NCBI GenBank assembly: GCA_964571235.1
Contig: CAZNAI010000010.1
Span: 124,001-188,000, forward strand
Length of the DNA stretch: 64,000 nt
Source of the DNA: JACRAV01 sp964571235
GTDB lineage: Bacteria; Zixibacteria; MSB-5A5; GN15; FEB-12
Direction of reading: 5' to 3'
The notes under the pieces were generated by a model. The model saw only the letters and a list, made by a program, of their open reading frames with translations, ran no database searches and was not told the DNA's origin. A program made the position numbers and the translations under genes. Below, one piece after another: positions 34,999-43,829 of this stretch; within the stretch, counting starts at the first letter, position 1; every line of letters starts with the position of its first letter.

Positions 34999-36126
34999 CT
35001 ATTCAAGTACGTGGATATTCTTCTTTGCGCAGATATCCTTCAGTTGTTTCGGCCACACGGTGACTGTCACTTCACCCAGATGCGCCGTGCGTAGAAGGTA
35101 CATATAGGTGCGGGCCTGTCCGATACCTCCGCCGATTGAGAGCGGAATCCGGTCATGTTGGATCGCCTGATGATACGGCAGTTTGAGAAAGTCGAGTTGA
35201 TTCGAAATCTCCAGTTGCTGTTTCAACGTGTATTTGGTGACTCGAATTCCCATTGAGGTCAATTCGTGACGACGTTTGGTCACCGGGTTCCACACAAGAA
35301 TGTCGCCATTGAGGCCGTGGGTGTCGCGACCAGTTTCTTTGTTTGTTGGTGTCACCCAGTCGTCGTAGTCGGCCGCCCGCATTTCGTGGGGGTATCCATC
35401 TTTGAGCACCCAACCGATTCCGATGATGAACACCGCCGGGTACTCTTGCAGGATTCTCGTCTCACGCTGTTTGCGCGGGAGATCGGGGTATTTGGCCAGC
35501 AGATCTTCGGCGTGAATGAAAGTCAGTTCCTCCGGAAAGTCCGGATATTTGGAGTCCTTTAGCGCCGGGTACATCTTTTGCGCGACTCTTCCCGCTCCGA
35601 CAATGACTTTCCAGATACGGCGAACTGTATCTTTGAGATATTCCAAGTTGCGTTCTTTTTCGGTGATTCTTCGTTCCCAATCCCATTGATCGACATACGA
35701 ACTGTGGTCGTGATCAAGGAAATAATCTTTGCGGACTGCGCGCATATCGGTGCAAACACCTTCACCCACTTTGCAATCAAATTGCGCCAGCGCCATTCGT
35801 TTCCACTTGGTAGCCGCCTGCACGACCTGAGCGGTCAAGCGCGGATCGATCCCCAGTCCGCAGGGAAATTCTACCGGCGTGCGGGAGCCGTCGCGGTCGA
35901 GGTAGTCATTCACTCCGCTGTCGCGGTCAACGATCAACGGTACCTGTACCATCGAGAGATTGAGTTCTTTGCTCAGACCGTCTTCGATAGAGCGCTTGAT
36001 GGCGTAAATCGCTTTTTGCGTTTCGAGGCGATTCAACAGCGGTTTGTAGTTAGCCGGTAGAATCTTCTCCACTTCTTCATACGTGCTGATACCCGGTCCG
36101 GCCAGATCGGCAACTTTGCTTGTCAT
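34999..36126 (-). CDS. asnA: aspartate--ammonia ligase AsnA
   Basis: A 375-residue AsnA, which makes asparagine from aspartate, ammonia and ATP. Key phrases match the E. coli enzyme: SYVDQWDWERR, AADYDDWVTPT, HGLNGDILVWNP, TSMGIRVTKYTLKQQL and LSIGGGIGQART. The start MTSKVADL is set by AAGGAGAAAGG just upstream; the 50 residues before it in the open frame are non-conserved. The N-terminal ~40 residues are longer than in E. coli AsnA. A hairpin with 6-base CGGCCG arms (about 36149-36165) lies in the leader. The gene is unusual outside Proteobacteria and Firmicutes but not unknown. Confidence 0.92.
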   Translation of the reverse strand: MTSKVADLAGPGISTYEEVEKILPANYKPLLNRLETQKAIYAIKRSIEDGLSKELNLSMVQVPLIVDRDSGVNDYLDRDGSRTPVEFPCGLGIDPRLTAQVVQAATKWKRMALAQFDCKVGEGVCTDMRAVRKDYFLDHDHSSYVDQWDWERRITEKERNLEYLKDTVRRIWKVIVGAGRVAQKMYPALKDSKYPDFPEELTFIHAEDLLAKYPDLPRKQRETRILQEYPAVFIIGIGWVLKDGYPHEMRAADYDDWVTPTNKETGRDTHGLNGDILVWNPVTKRRHELTSMGIRVTKYTLKQQLEISNQLDFLKLPYHQAIQHDRIPLSIGGGIGQARTYMYLLRTAHLGEVTVTVWPKQLKDICAKKNIHVLE

Positions 36127-36148
36127 ACCTTTCTCCTTTTCAAAGAGG

Positions 36149-36165
36149 CGGCCGGTTTGCGGCCG
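36149..36165. promoter_or_regulatory. leader hairpin upstream of asnA
   Basis: Arms of CGGCCG with a five-base loop form a short GC-rich hairpin in the asnA leader, about 25-40 bases ahead of the start. No T-run follows, so it is not a terminator by itself. A regulatory role is only a possibility. Confidence 0.3.
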
Positions 36166-36298
36166 TTCTTCTGATGTAATCATATAGCACGGCGTCGTAT
36201 GGCGACCGCCGACATCGGGAAATAAAATAGGACAAACTTGCCTTTGATACAAGCAAAAGAGATATCTTTTGCGCACAAGACAGGACGAAACTTATCGC

Positions 36299-36622
36299 CT
36301 ATTCCGAGCAGAAGTCTTCCGAAATTTTCAAAATTCGGTCGGCAGGAATGGCTACCCAGTTTTCAACTTGGTGAGCGCCGTGACCGCGACTGATGATCGA
36401 AACCACAGCGGCGGTCTCGTCGTCGGGGGCTTCGTAGATGTCCATGTAGTCCCAATACCCCAACAGGGCGTAGTGTGCCTTGAAAGTCACACTGGGGCAC
36501 TTGGTTTTGATCTGCTCGATCCAGGAACGACCTTTACGGGCATGATCCTGCATCCGGGATCCCACCTCGACAAGATGTGCATCCGAGGAGGCGAGTTTGG
36601 TCATCATGACAAACGTCTTCAT
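36299..36622 (-). CDS. GYD-domain protein
   Basis: A 107-residue protein of the GYD family, named for the conserved LGYWDYMDIYEAPD phrase (here residues ~58-71). The rest is a small ferredoxin-like alpha/beta fold with GRSWIEQIK, VTFKAHYALLGYWD and an end AIPADRILKIS. The start MKTFVMMTKLASSD follows GGAGGT by six bases, which rejects the upstream start 25 codons earlier. GYD proteins are small, soluble and of unknown function. It lies between asnA and the flavoprotein gene; spacing of 117 bases to the latter makes a shared transcript uncertain. Confidence 0.8.
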   Translation of the reverse strand: MKTFVMMTKLASSDAHLVEVGSRMQDHARKGRSWIEQIKTKCPSVTFKAHYALLGYWDYMDIYEAPDDETAAVVSIISRGHGAHQVENWVAIPADRILKISEDFCSE

Positions 36623-36739
36623 CGCATACCTCCGGTTACTTTGGCCGTGTCGCATGAGGGAGGGCGACTGCACTGCCACCGCGACCGGCACAGTCATTAT
36701 ATGGTACGAAAGTCGATGTCGATTCGTTGTCTCTGGCGG

Positions 36740-38197
36740 TTACTTGGTCGGTTCCGGAATCTGCTCGGCAATTCCTGCAAGCCGCCGCGCAATCTCAACC
36801 TTCTTCTCAAGTTCGGCGCTGGCCCGGATAACAAGCTTGGCGCCATCAGGCGATCCGCCACCGTGCATACACCCCGGAACACCTGAACCGACTGTCGACC
36901 ACTCGACCAAACGAGCGGCGCGGGCACGGGCCTCGGGTGAGGACTTGGCGGTCATGTATTTCTGAATTAAGTGGCCGTATTTTTTTGAATAGAAGTCTTT
37001 GGATGATGGCATACATCCGGTTTCGGCGATTCCGCCGGCGATGTCCTGCGCCAGCACCGAGGTTTCATAGGGAAGCGTGGCCACATGCACTTTATTCACA
37101 TTGGAAAGCATCGGATCGCACAGCCAAGCGCCTGACTCGTGCTTGTGCCCCATCGCGGCGGCGGCGATCCCCATACCGTAGGTGGTTTCATTATTGATGT
37201 ACATCTGCGTTAACTTGTCGTTGAAGACTTTCGCCTGAAGTCCACTGGTGCGGGCGGTGAGAATAGCCGCGCCGATCTTGATGTCACCCTGTCCGGCGAC
37301 ACAGCCGCCGATAGCGGCGCGGTAGGGCATGATGAAATTCGATACGGCCATCATCGCATAATCGTATTCGCCACACATGAAGACCCGCTCGTTCGGGATG
37401 AAGACATTGTCAAAAAGCAGGAATGCTTGAGTGATGCCGCCTTCGGTGACCGGATTGTCAAATCCTTCTTCCTCATCACGTGTATCGTTGGGATGGCGCG
37501 TTTCCACGATGGTCAACCCATCGATATCGCGCGGGATGACAAACGAAATGGCGCAGTCGGCGTCGGCGGCCTTGTAATTGGACCCCGGTATGACGAAAAT
37601 CTCATTGGAGGCGGCAACACCACAGATCATCAGTTTGGCGCCACGGACCACGATACCGTCGGGCCGTTTTTCGACCAGATGCAGATAGACATCTTTATCG
37701 TTTTGCGCAGATGGCGCCTTGGTGCGATCGCCTTTGGCGTCGGTGAGCGCCCCGGCAATGGTGATGTCGCGAGCCTGCGCCTCCTTAAGCCAGGTCATGA
37801 GTCGTTGGTGATAGTTCGTGTCAAACTTTTTGTCCATCTCCCAGGTAGTGACAAACATCGAATTGAGCGCCGCCCACCCGGCGCACCGTCCACCGGTGCA
37901 GGTGCCGGTTATGTGAAACATCAGTCGTTTCATATTGCTGTTGGCGTACATATCCTCGGCCGACATGATGATCGACAGGTAGCGGCTTATTGGTTCACCG
38001 GTTAGATGCGACTTGGTAATCACTTGATCGCACAGGAGCGGATCGGCGGCGGCTTTGTAGGTCCAGCCGTGTCCCTCGACTGTTCGTTTGGTCGCCGGAT
38101 GCGTGGTCACATCGGAAATCTGCTGATCGAATTTGAATATGTTCGGTTTGAGTAAGCGGAGAGACTCGAGGTATTGGTCGTAACTCTTGATCGCCAT
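36740..38197 (-). CDS. 4-hydroxybutyryl-CoA dehydratase family flavoprotein, altered cluster ligands
   Basis: A 485-residue member of the 4-HPA 3-hydroxylase/4-hydroxybutyryl-CoA dehydratase family. Recognisable phrases are MTDAKGDR-like ALTDAKGDRTKAPSAQ (150-165), LHLVEKRPDGIVVRGAK, FDNVFIPNERVFMC and, late, DIAGGIAETGCMPS and GSPDGAK. In the Clostridium aminobutyricum enzyme the [4Fe-4S] cluster uses Cys99, Cys103, His292 and Cys299. Here Cys100 and Cys105 (spacing five, not four) and Cys299 are present, but residue 292 is Tyr, 296 is Ile and 300 is Val. It is therefore a divergent family member; dehydratase activity is unproven. It lies between the GYD protein and a PLP aminotransferase. 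Confidence 0.75.
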   Translation of the reverse strand: MAIKSYDQYLESLRLLKPNIFKFDQQISDVTTHPATKRTVEGHGWTYKAAADPLLCDQVITKSHLTGEPISRYLSIIMSAEDMYANSNMKRLMFHITGTCTGGRCAGWAALNSMFVTTWEMDKKFDTNYHQRLMTWLKEAQARDITIAGALTDAKGDRTKAPSAQNDKDVYLHLVEKRPDGIVVRGAKLMICGVAASNEIFVIPGSNYKAADADCAISFVIPRDIDGLTIVETRHPNDTRDEEEGFDNPVTEGGITQAFLLFDNVFIPNERVFMCGEYDYAMMAVSNFIMPYRAAIGGCVAGQGDIKIGAAILTARTSGLQAKVFNDKLTQMYINNETTYGMGIAAAAMGHKHESGAWLCDPMLSNVNKVHVATLPYETSVLAQDIAGGIAETGCMPSSKDFYSKKYGHLIQKYMTAKSSPEARARAARLVEWSTVGSGVPGCMHGGGSPDGAKLVIRASAELEKKVEIARRLAGIAEQIPEPTK

Positions 38198-38242
38198 ATT
38201 GCCTCCCGTCGGCTGGTGGGCCGCACGGTTTCTGAGATTTCG

Positions 38243-39451
38243 CTACATTTGCTGTTTGATAATTCTACCGAGCCGTTTGATTCCCTCGTCGATTTCGTCC
38301 ATCGACGCACACGAAAAGTTCAGCCGCAGAGTGTTTTCGCCGCCACCGTTGGCATAAAAAGGCGAGCCGTACACGTACGCCACTTTCTCTTCGATTGCTT
38401 TGGGCAATAGTTCCTCAGCCGACATCCCTTTGGGTAATTCGACCCAGATAAACAGGCCGCCGTCGGGACGTGTCCATTTGGCTTCCACCGGGAACCAGGC
38501 CTCGAGCGCACGAAGCATCCAATCACGCTTGTGCCGGTAGTCCTCGCGTATTTTTTCGACATGCGGATCGAGAAATCCGTGGCGGATAAACTCGTAGATT
38601 ACATACTGACAAAACGTGCTGGTGTGCAAATCAGCACACTGTTTGACTTTCTCAAATTGCGAGACGATTTCTTTGGGGCCATTCATCCACCCCAATCGAA
38701 GGCCCGGGCTGATAACTTTTGAGAATGATCGAAGAGCGATCACTTCATCGCCGCCGTACGACTTGATAGTCGGAAGGCGGTCGGGCGTGAAATAGACATC
38801 GCCGTACGGGTTATCATCGACAATCGGCACATGGTATTGAATCGCCAGGTCGCATAGAGCACGGCGACGCTCGACTGACATTGTGATGCCGGTTGGATTT
38901 TGGAAATTGGAGACGGTGTAGATCAGCTTTGGTTTGTATTGCTTGATGAGCGGCTCGATGCGGTCGACTAAGATTCCCTCACGATCCATGTCGACCGTCA
39001 CATACTTCGCCTGATAGTAATTGAATGCCTGCAGTGCGCCGAGGTATGTGGGGTTTTCCACCAGGACATAATCGCCGGGATCGATGAAAGCGCGGGCGAC
39101 CAACTCAATTCCCTGCTGAGCGCCCGAGGTGACGAGAATGTTGTCTTTGATTGTTGGCGTGCCTCGTTCGGTGGCTCGCTTGGCAATGATGTCGACCAGT
39201 TCCGGCACGCCGCGCGAGAGTCCGTACTGGAGGACATCGCTACCGTACCGATCGAGCGCTTCGGCGGTGACATGTTTCATCAACTCAATCGGGAAAAGTT
39301 CGGCGGCCGGAAGACCACCGGCGAAAGAAATTATCCCCGGCTGAGAGGATATTTTGAGAATCTCACGGATGATCGAAGTTTCAAGTTGGAGTACGTGTGG
39401 CGCAATCCGCCACTTGTCGGTGCGAACACGGTGGTTAATATCGGCTAACAT
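38243..39451 (-). CDS. PLP-dependent aminotransferase (2-aminoadipate/aromatic type)
   Basis: A 402-residue fold-type-I aminotransferase of the MocR/LysN-like group (2-aminoadipate or aromatic amino acid transaminase). Recognisable are ISFAGGLPAAELFP, VTSGAQQGIELVARAFIDPG, VSNFQNPTGITMS, VDDNPYGDVYF, LRSFSKVISPGLRLGW (PLP lysine) and, late, RPDGGLFIWVELPKG. There is no N-terminal DNA-binding domain. Amino acids of the 2-oxoacid fermentation (indolepyruvate and similar) could be its substrates, and the ior-buk-ptb operon is 20 kb away. Start and length fit the family. Confidence 0.9.
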   Translation of the reverse strand: MLADINHRVRTDKWRIAPHVLQLETSIIREILKISSQPGIISFAGGLPAAELFPIELMKHVTAEALDRYGSDVLQYGLSRGVPELVDIIAKRATERGTPTIKDNILVTSGAQQGIELVARAFIDPGDYVLVENPTYLGALQAFNYYQAKYVTVDMDREGILVDRIEPLIKQYKPKLIYTVSNFQNPTGITMSVERRRALCDLAIQYHVPIVDDNPYGDVYFTPDRLPTIKSYGGDEVIALRSFSKVISPGLRLGWMNGPKEIVSQFEKVKQCADLHTSTFCQYVIYEFIRHGFLDPHVEKIREDYRHKRDWMLRALEAWFPVEAKWTRPDGGLFIWVELPKGMSAEELLPKAIEEKVAYVYGSPFYANGGGENTLRLNFSCASMDEIDEGIKRLGRIIKQQM

Positions 39452-39785
39452 ATGTCACCCAATTCTCGTCTTGTTTGTCGGCGCGGCGGAGAATGCGACT
39501 CCATTGAGATCGCGAAAACAGAAATCCGACAATTTTGCCTTTGTCTATGTGAAATATATCACATATGTCGTTATCTGGCAATGGATTATTTGTAAATCGG
39601 ACCAGTCATTGACCATAAGAATTGTAGCGGCAACGGGTTAAGACATTCCGACGTGGTGTCAGGCGTCCCCGCCTGACACGCTTCGTGTGCATCAAAGATC
39701 GTCACGCGAGACGCACGACGCCACGTCGCTATGGCGGTTGAGGCAACATCAATGATGGCAGGAGCGCAGGGCTCCTGCCCTACGT
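39452..39785. repeat. intergenic region with nested hairpins, no gene
   Basis: The 334-base gap separates two genes on the same strand. It holds a perfect stem GTGTCAGGCG/CGCCTGACAC (39656-39679), an outer pair of arms CGACGTGG (39649-39656) and CCACGTCG (39721-39728) around it, and a second stem GGCAGGAGC/GCTCCTGCC (39757-39779) immediately before the mannosidase stop. No T-run follows, so none is a clear intrinsic terminator. The left 190 bases (to 39648) look featureless. Confidence 0.7.
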
Positions 39786-42700
39786 TTACTTCTTCCCTTT
39801 CTTCTTCGCCGGCATGTCGCGCGAGAGCATTGTGCGAGGGACAATTTGTTTTTCAAGTCCCGGACCGGTGATCCACAGATCGAGCGCTTCGTCGCCTTTG
39901 CACTGGAACATTTTCAGTGTGATCGGATGAGTGCCGGCTTTCAATGCGATTTGACCGGGGAGTTCACCGGAGCCGTGGAGGCCGTCGTTGTCGACTACCA
40001 GCGAATCACCGATCCAGAGACGTGAGCCGTCGTCGGAGCTGAGACCGAACTCGTACATACCTTCGCTTGGGACAGTGATGTATCCGCCCATGACGAGGCC
40101 GTAAAGCGAATCGGCGGCGTAGAGCGGCACAGCGATAGTGTCGGTGACTGTGTCTTTGAGGACTTTGAGCGTATCGAAATTGGGGAGCTTGTCCCAATTG
40201 CCTTCGTAATATTTGCACGAAAGCCCCGGCAGAGTATTCGTGACTGTCACCGCGGAATGCGGAAGGAGTTTTTGGACAGAGAGGGAGGAAACGTAATCTC
40301 CCTCGACTCCCGGCACAAATGCGCGGGCTTTAACCATCCGCGAATCAGTGACAGCAAACGGCCGGTCGTATTTGGCTGACTGGGTAGTCGGAGCAGAGCC
40401 GTCGAGTGTGAAGCGCAATTCTGCACCGACATTTGGTGACGAAAGTGTCACAACCGCGCTGTCGACAAAGGCGGTGCGGTCTACAGATATGCGAGCGATA
40501 GCGGCGTCTGCAACGTCGTAAAGGGGTTGGGCGGGAGTGACGACTGCATCTACAAGTCCGAAGTCTTTTCCCCATTTTATCAATGCCCGTCTCTTGAGCG
40601 TGGCCGCAAGTACCTTTAGGTTTCCATTATTTGGCAAATACAATTCGGAGAATGCTCCTATAGGGACAGAAACGACGTAGGCAATTGAATAAAGGTACTT
40701 GCTGTTTTCTCCGGTACTCTTATGATAGTGCGTTCCAAACCAACCAACTGCGTCTCGCTGAATGTACTCAGGCACGATTTCAGTGCCGATATTGGTAAAT
40801 TGGCCGTTTCTCATGCGATTATTCCATTGCCCAATCGACCCTCTGTATTCTGGGAACTTGAACGAGCTTGACCATGGCTTATATCCCGGGGGAGGACTAT
40901 ATGGCCCGACGGCGGTTGAGACCCACCTAAAACTATCGACTACGGACTGCAAAGTAGAAACAACCAAAAATTTGACGATGCCCTGCTGATCCGCTGCAAC
41001 GAGCTGCCCCTTACATTCCATTACATTGAATTGTCCGGCAGTTTTCGGCCCGATTACGAAAGGTACCCCTTGGAACCACACCGTATCCGGTAGCAGTTCG
41101 CCGGCGAGGGTGTTGCCGTGGCCGTCGAGGTCGCCATCGGTTTTGTTGTCATCCGTGCTGATGCCGTCGAGATTGTATTCAAGTTTGAGCGGTTGGTATT
41201 GTGGCTTCTCGGGGGTCTTCAGTTTCGACGGCGACAATTTCAAAGCATAGGCGCGGGGTTGATAGGGAGTGAAACTTGAAAGCATCGGACCCCTAAGAGG
41301 GAGCGGCGATCCAATCGATTCTTCTTGTCCGTTGACTTCTGTTGCCGTTGTCACCGGTAGCGAAAAGTTCACCAAAGCACCTTCGACGATCTTCCCGGCC
41401 GTCTCGCGCAGTCGAACTACGAAATCATCTGAGTTCTCTGATTTTTTCAGCGCTGAGATCATTACCGATGGCGCCTGCGCCGTGTTTGTTCGAGATTGTA
41501 CACTCGCGAACGAAAGTGATTTGCCCAGCTTGCCGTTTGTTTGTTGAGGCGCATAGAATCCCATCAGCGGCTGATTGAATTTGGCGGCTTCGACTACGAT
41601 GTTGCCGTCGCGCCAGTCGCCCGAATGGCCGACAAGTGCGAATTTGAATTCGTGGCGCCCCATATCCTGCGAACTCTGGTCGCCGACCCAGTTCCAACTT
41701 TCAAATACGCCGGGAGTATGAATGAGTGAAAGGCGAACCGTTTGCGCGTCGGGGTGATCCCAGCCGTATTTACAGTCGTTGAGTATGGCGACACCGTAGT
41801 TGCCGCTTTGGTTGGTCAAATCGGCCCACTGCTGGCCGGGGACTTCGTATTTCTTGGGTGTGTTGAGGCCGCGCTTGATCGTGCCAAGGCCGAGATCGTA
41901 GGTCACACTGTCGTACGGGAACGAGAAGTGGAAGGCGGCTTTGAGCAAAGTCTCGCGCTCGTACCAATCGATAACATTCTCAAACTCGACTTTGTTGCCG
42001 CTCTGACCTGCCGCAAGCCAGATAATGAGTTTGAATTTCGACTTCTCGGTCTTGCGGTCGATTTGCAGTCCTACCCGTACAGGACTTTGGTCAATTACTT
42101 TGAATTCGGGTGTGCCGACAAACCGAACTTGAGGCGGCAACTGGAGGTCTTCGTACTGGATTTCCCACGCCGGCCATTGTTTGGGTTTGTTGAATAGGAA
42201 CTGGTATTGTATCGGCGCGCCGAGCATTTCGTGCCCGGCCTTTTTGTCAAGAATCGACCAGACATCGCCGTTGTTGTCGACCGTGACGATATAATATTCG
42301 TTTTCGATCATCCGATCTGTCACTTTGAATTTGTCGATCACTTTTGTGGGTGCGACGTCGGTCTGAAGATCATAAACCGCGTACCCGACCGAAGGCGCCG
42401 AGGCGACAAATGACAACTGTGCAGAACCACTGGATTGAATGAGTCGCGACGGCGACTCTTTGCCATCGGGCCCGACTACTTTGACAGTCTTTGCGTCGGT
42501 TGGGATATCGACAGTCATTACTTCCTGTCGCGAGGCTGAAACGGGATTGAAGACAATGAGTGGCAGGCCCTTGGTGCGCGTATCGAGCATAGGCGCTATG
42601 TTGGTGACCGCGTCGGTGAGCATTGAGGCAAACCGGTTTTGACACAACAGTTCGTCGTTCCAGGAATATTCGTATGCCTCGGGGATGCTCGTGCCGGTCA

Positions 42701-43796
42701 GGTCGTCGTGGAACTGATGCCACAGAAATCGCTCCCAGGTTTTCTTGAGTTCGTCGCCGGGATATTTGGCGCCGGCAAAGACTGAGGCAATCACACAGGC
42801 CCGCTCGGTGGCGTCGGCCAACAGTTCGTTTTTGCGATTCCAGCGTTTCATGGCGGCTTGCGAGGTGTAACAGCCGACACCGTGGCGAGTGAGCAGTAGT
42901 TCGCCGTCGTAGACCGGAAGTTTCGACGAGTCTTTACCGACCATGTCGATCACTTCGTCGGCGCCAATACTGTGGACTTCGATGGGGCCGTCGCTCTTCA
43001 TCGATTTTTCCAGCCACTCAACCGACAGCGAATCGGGCGAGCCACCCTGGTCGCCGGTGCCGAAATAGGCGAATCCGAGCGGAAGGCCGGAGATTTCGTT
43101 TTGCTTATCGATCTTGCGAAGCCAGGCGGTATCGCGCGAGAGATCACCACGGAATTGGGAGCCGTAACTACCGGGGTTGATTGCGGCGATAACAGTAGAG
43201 CCGTCGACACCACGCCAAAGTCCGATATCAAATGGCCGTTCAACTGACGATCCCCAGCTTAACTTCTGCGTGGAGAAACTCCGGAGGCCGCAATGGTGGG
43301 CGATTGACGGAAGAGCGTACCCGAAACCGAAACAATCCGGAAGGAAAATATCGCGGCTCGACTTGCCAAATTCCTGTTTGTAAAATCCGTTGCCGTAAAG
43401 AGTATTGCGAACCAGAGATTCAAACGACGGGATGTTGACATCGACCGCGTCGACCCAGCTTCCGGTAACTTTCCAGCGGCCGTCGGCGATGTACTGTTTC
43501 AGACGGGCGTAGTACTCTGGGTAGTATTCCTTGAGAAGTTGGTAACGGAATGAACCCTCGAAGCTGAAGACATAATTCGGGAATTTCTTAAAGAGCTTTT
43601 CGTTTTCAAGAAAAGTTCGTGGGATGTACTCGTTGATTGATTCTTTAATTGTCCACCGCCACTGGGTGTCCAAGTGGGCGGTCCCGACAACACCAAGCCG
43701 CCGTTTGGGCGCGATTTGTGCTTGATCAGTCGTCTGAGCTGTGCCAAGTGTGCTTGCGCACAACAGAACGAATGCCGACAGTATTGTGTATTTCAT
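39786..43796 (-). CDS. exported GH38 alpha-mannosidase with CHB_HEX_C-like and PA14 domains
   Basis: A 1336-residue secreted glycoside hydrolase. The start MKYTILSAFVLLCAS follows GGAGGTGGAG and gives a signal peptide to about residue 20. The GH38 N-terminal domain has the zinc motif HLDTQWRW (His41, Asp43) and the nucleophile Asp154 in LPDCFGFGYALP. It continues through the middle and C-terminal mannosidase domains to ~residue 1100. Then come an Fn3-like/chitobiase C-terminal domain (FTLDGSAPTTQSAKY) and a PA14 domain (YYEGNWDKLP, GLSSDDGSRLWI) near the end. The last residues are basic. It probably trims mannose from glycans outside the cytoplasm, supplying the adjacent sugar transporter. 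Confidence 0.9.
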   Translation of the reverse strand: MKYTILSAFVLLCASTLGTAQTTDQAQIAPKRRLGVVGTAHLDTQWRWTIKESINEYIPRTFLENEKLFKKFPNYVFSFEGSFRYQLLKEYYPEYYARLKQYIADGRWKVTGSWVDAVDVNIPSFESLVRNTLYGNGFYKQEFGKSSRDIFLPDCFGFGYALPSIAHHCGLRSFSTQKLSWGSSVERPFDIGLWRGVDGSTVIAAINPGSYGSQFRGDLSRDTAWLRKIDKQNEISGLPLGFAYFGTGDQGGSPDSLSVEWLEKSMKSDGPIEVHSIGADEVIDMVGKDSSKLPVYDGELLLTRHGVGCYTSQAAMKRWNRKNELLADATERACVIASVFAGAKYPGDELKKTWERFLWHQFHDDLTGTSIPEAYEYSWNDELLCQNRFASMLTDAVTNIAPMLDTRTKGLPLIVFNPVSASRQEVMTVDIPTDAKTVKVVGPDGKESPSRLIQSSGSAQLSFVASAPSVGYAVYDLQTDVAPTKVIDKFKVTDRMIENEYYIVTVDNNGDVWSILDKKAGHEMLGAPIQYQFLFNKPKQWPAWEIQYEDLQLPPQVRFVGTPEFKVIDQSPVRVGLQIDRKTEKSKFKLIIWLAAGQSGNKVEFENVIDWYERETLLKAAFHFSFPYDSVTYDLGLGTIKRGLNTPKKYEVPGQQWADLTNQSGNYGVAILNDCKYGWDHPDAQTVRLSLIHTPGVFESWNWVGDQSSQDMGRHEFKFALVGHSGDWRDGNIVVEAAKFNQPLMGFYAPQQTNGKLGKSLSFASVQSRTNTAQAPSVMISALKKSENSDDFVVRLRETAGKIVEGALVNFSLPVTTATEVNGQEESIGSPLPLRGPMLSSFTPYQPRAYALKLSPSKLKTPEKPQYQPLKLEYNLDGISTDDNKTDGDLDGHGNTLAGELLPDTVWFQGVPFVIGPKTAGQFNVMECKGQLVAADQQGIVKFLVVSTLQSVVDSFRWVSTAVGPYSPPPGYKPWSSSFKFPEYRGSIGQWNNRMRNGQFTNIGTEIVPEYIQRDAVGWFGTHYHKSTGENSKYLYSIAYVVSVPIGAFSELYLPNNGNLKVLAATLKRRALIKWGKDFGLVDAVVTPAQPLYDVADAAIARISVDRTAFVDSAVVTLSSPNVGAELRFTLDGSAPTTQSAKYDRPFAVTDSRMVKARAFVPGVEGDYVSSLSVQKLLPHSAVTVTNTLPGLSCKYYEGNWDKLPNFDTLKVLKDTVTDTIAVPLYAADSLYGLVMGGYITVPSEGMYEFGLSSDDGSRLWIGDSLVVDNDGLHGSGELPGQIALKAGTHPITLKMFQCKGDEALDLWITGPGLEKQIVPRTMLSRDMPAKKKGKK

Positions 43797-43829
43797 TTCT
43801 CCACCTCCAGGTCTCAATATTCCAAAGCG

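Noticed and set aside
39452..39785. A tRNA or other RNA gene among the hairpins
   Set aside because: No cloverleaf with T-loop GTTCGA and matching acceptor arms could be drawn; stems are simple inverted repeats.
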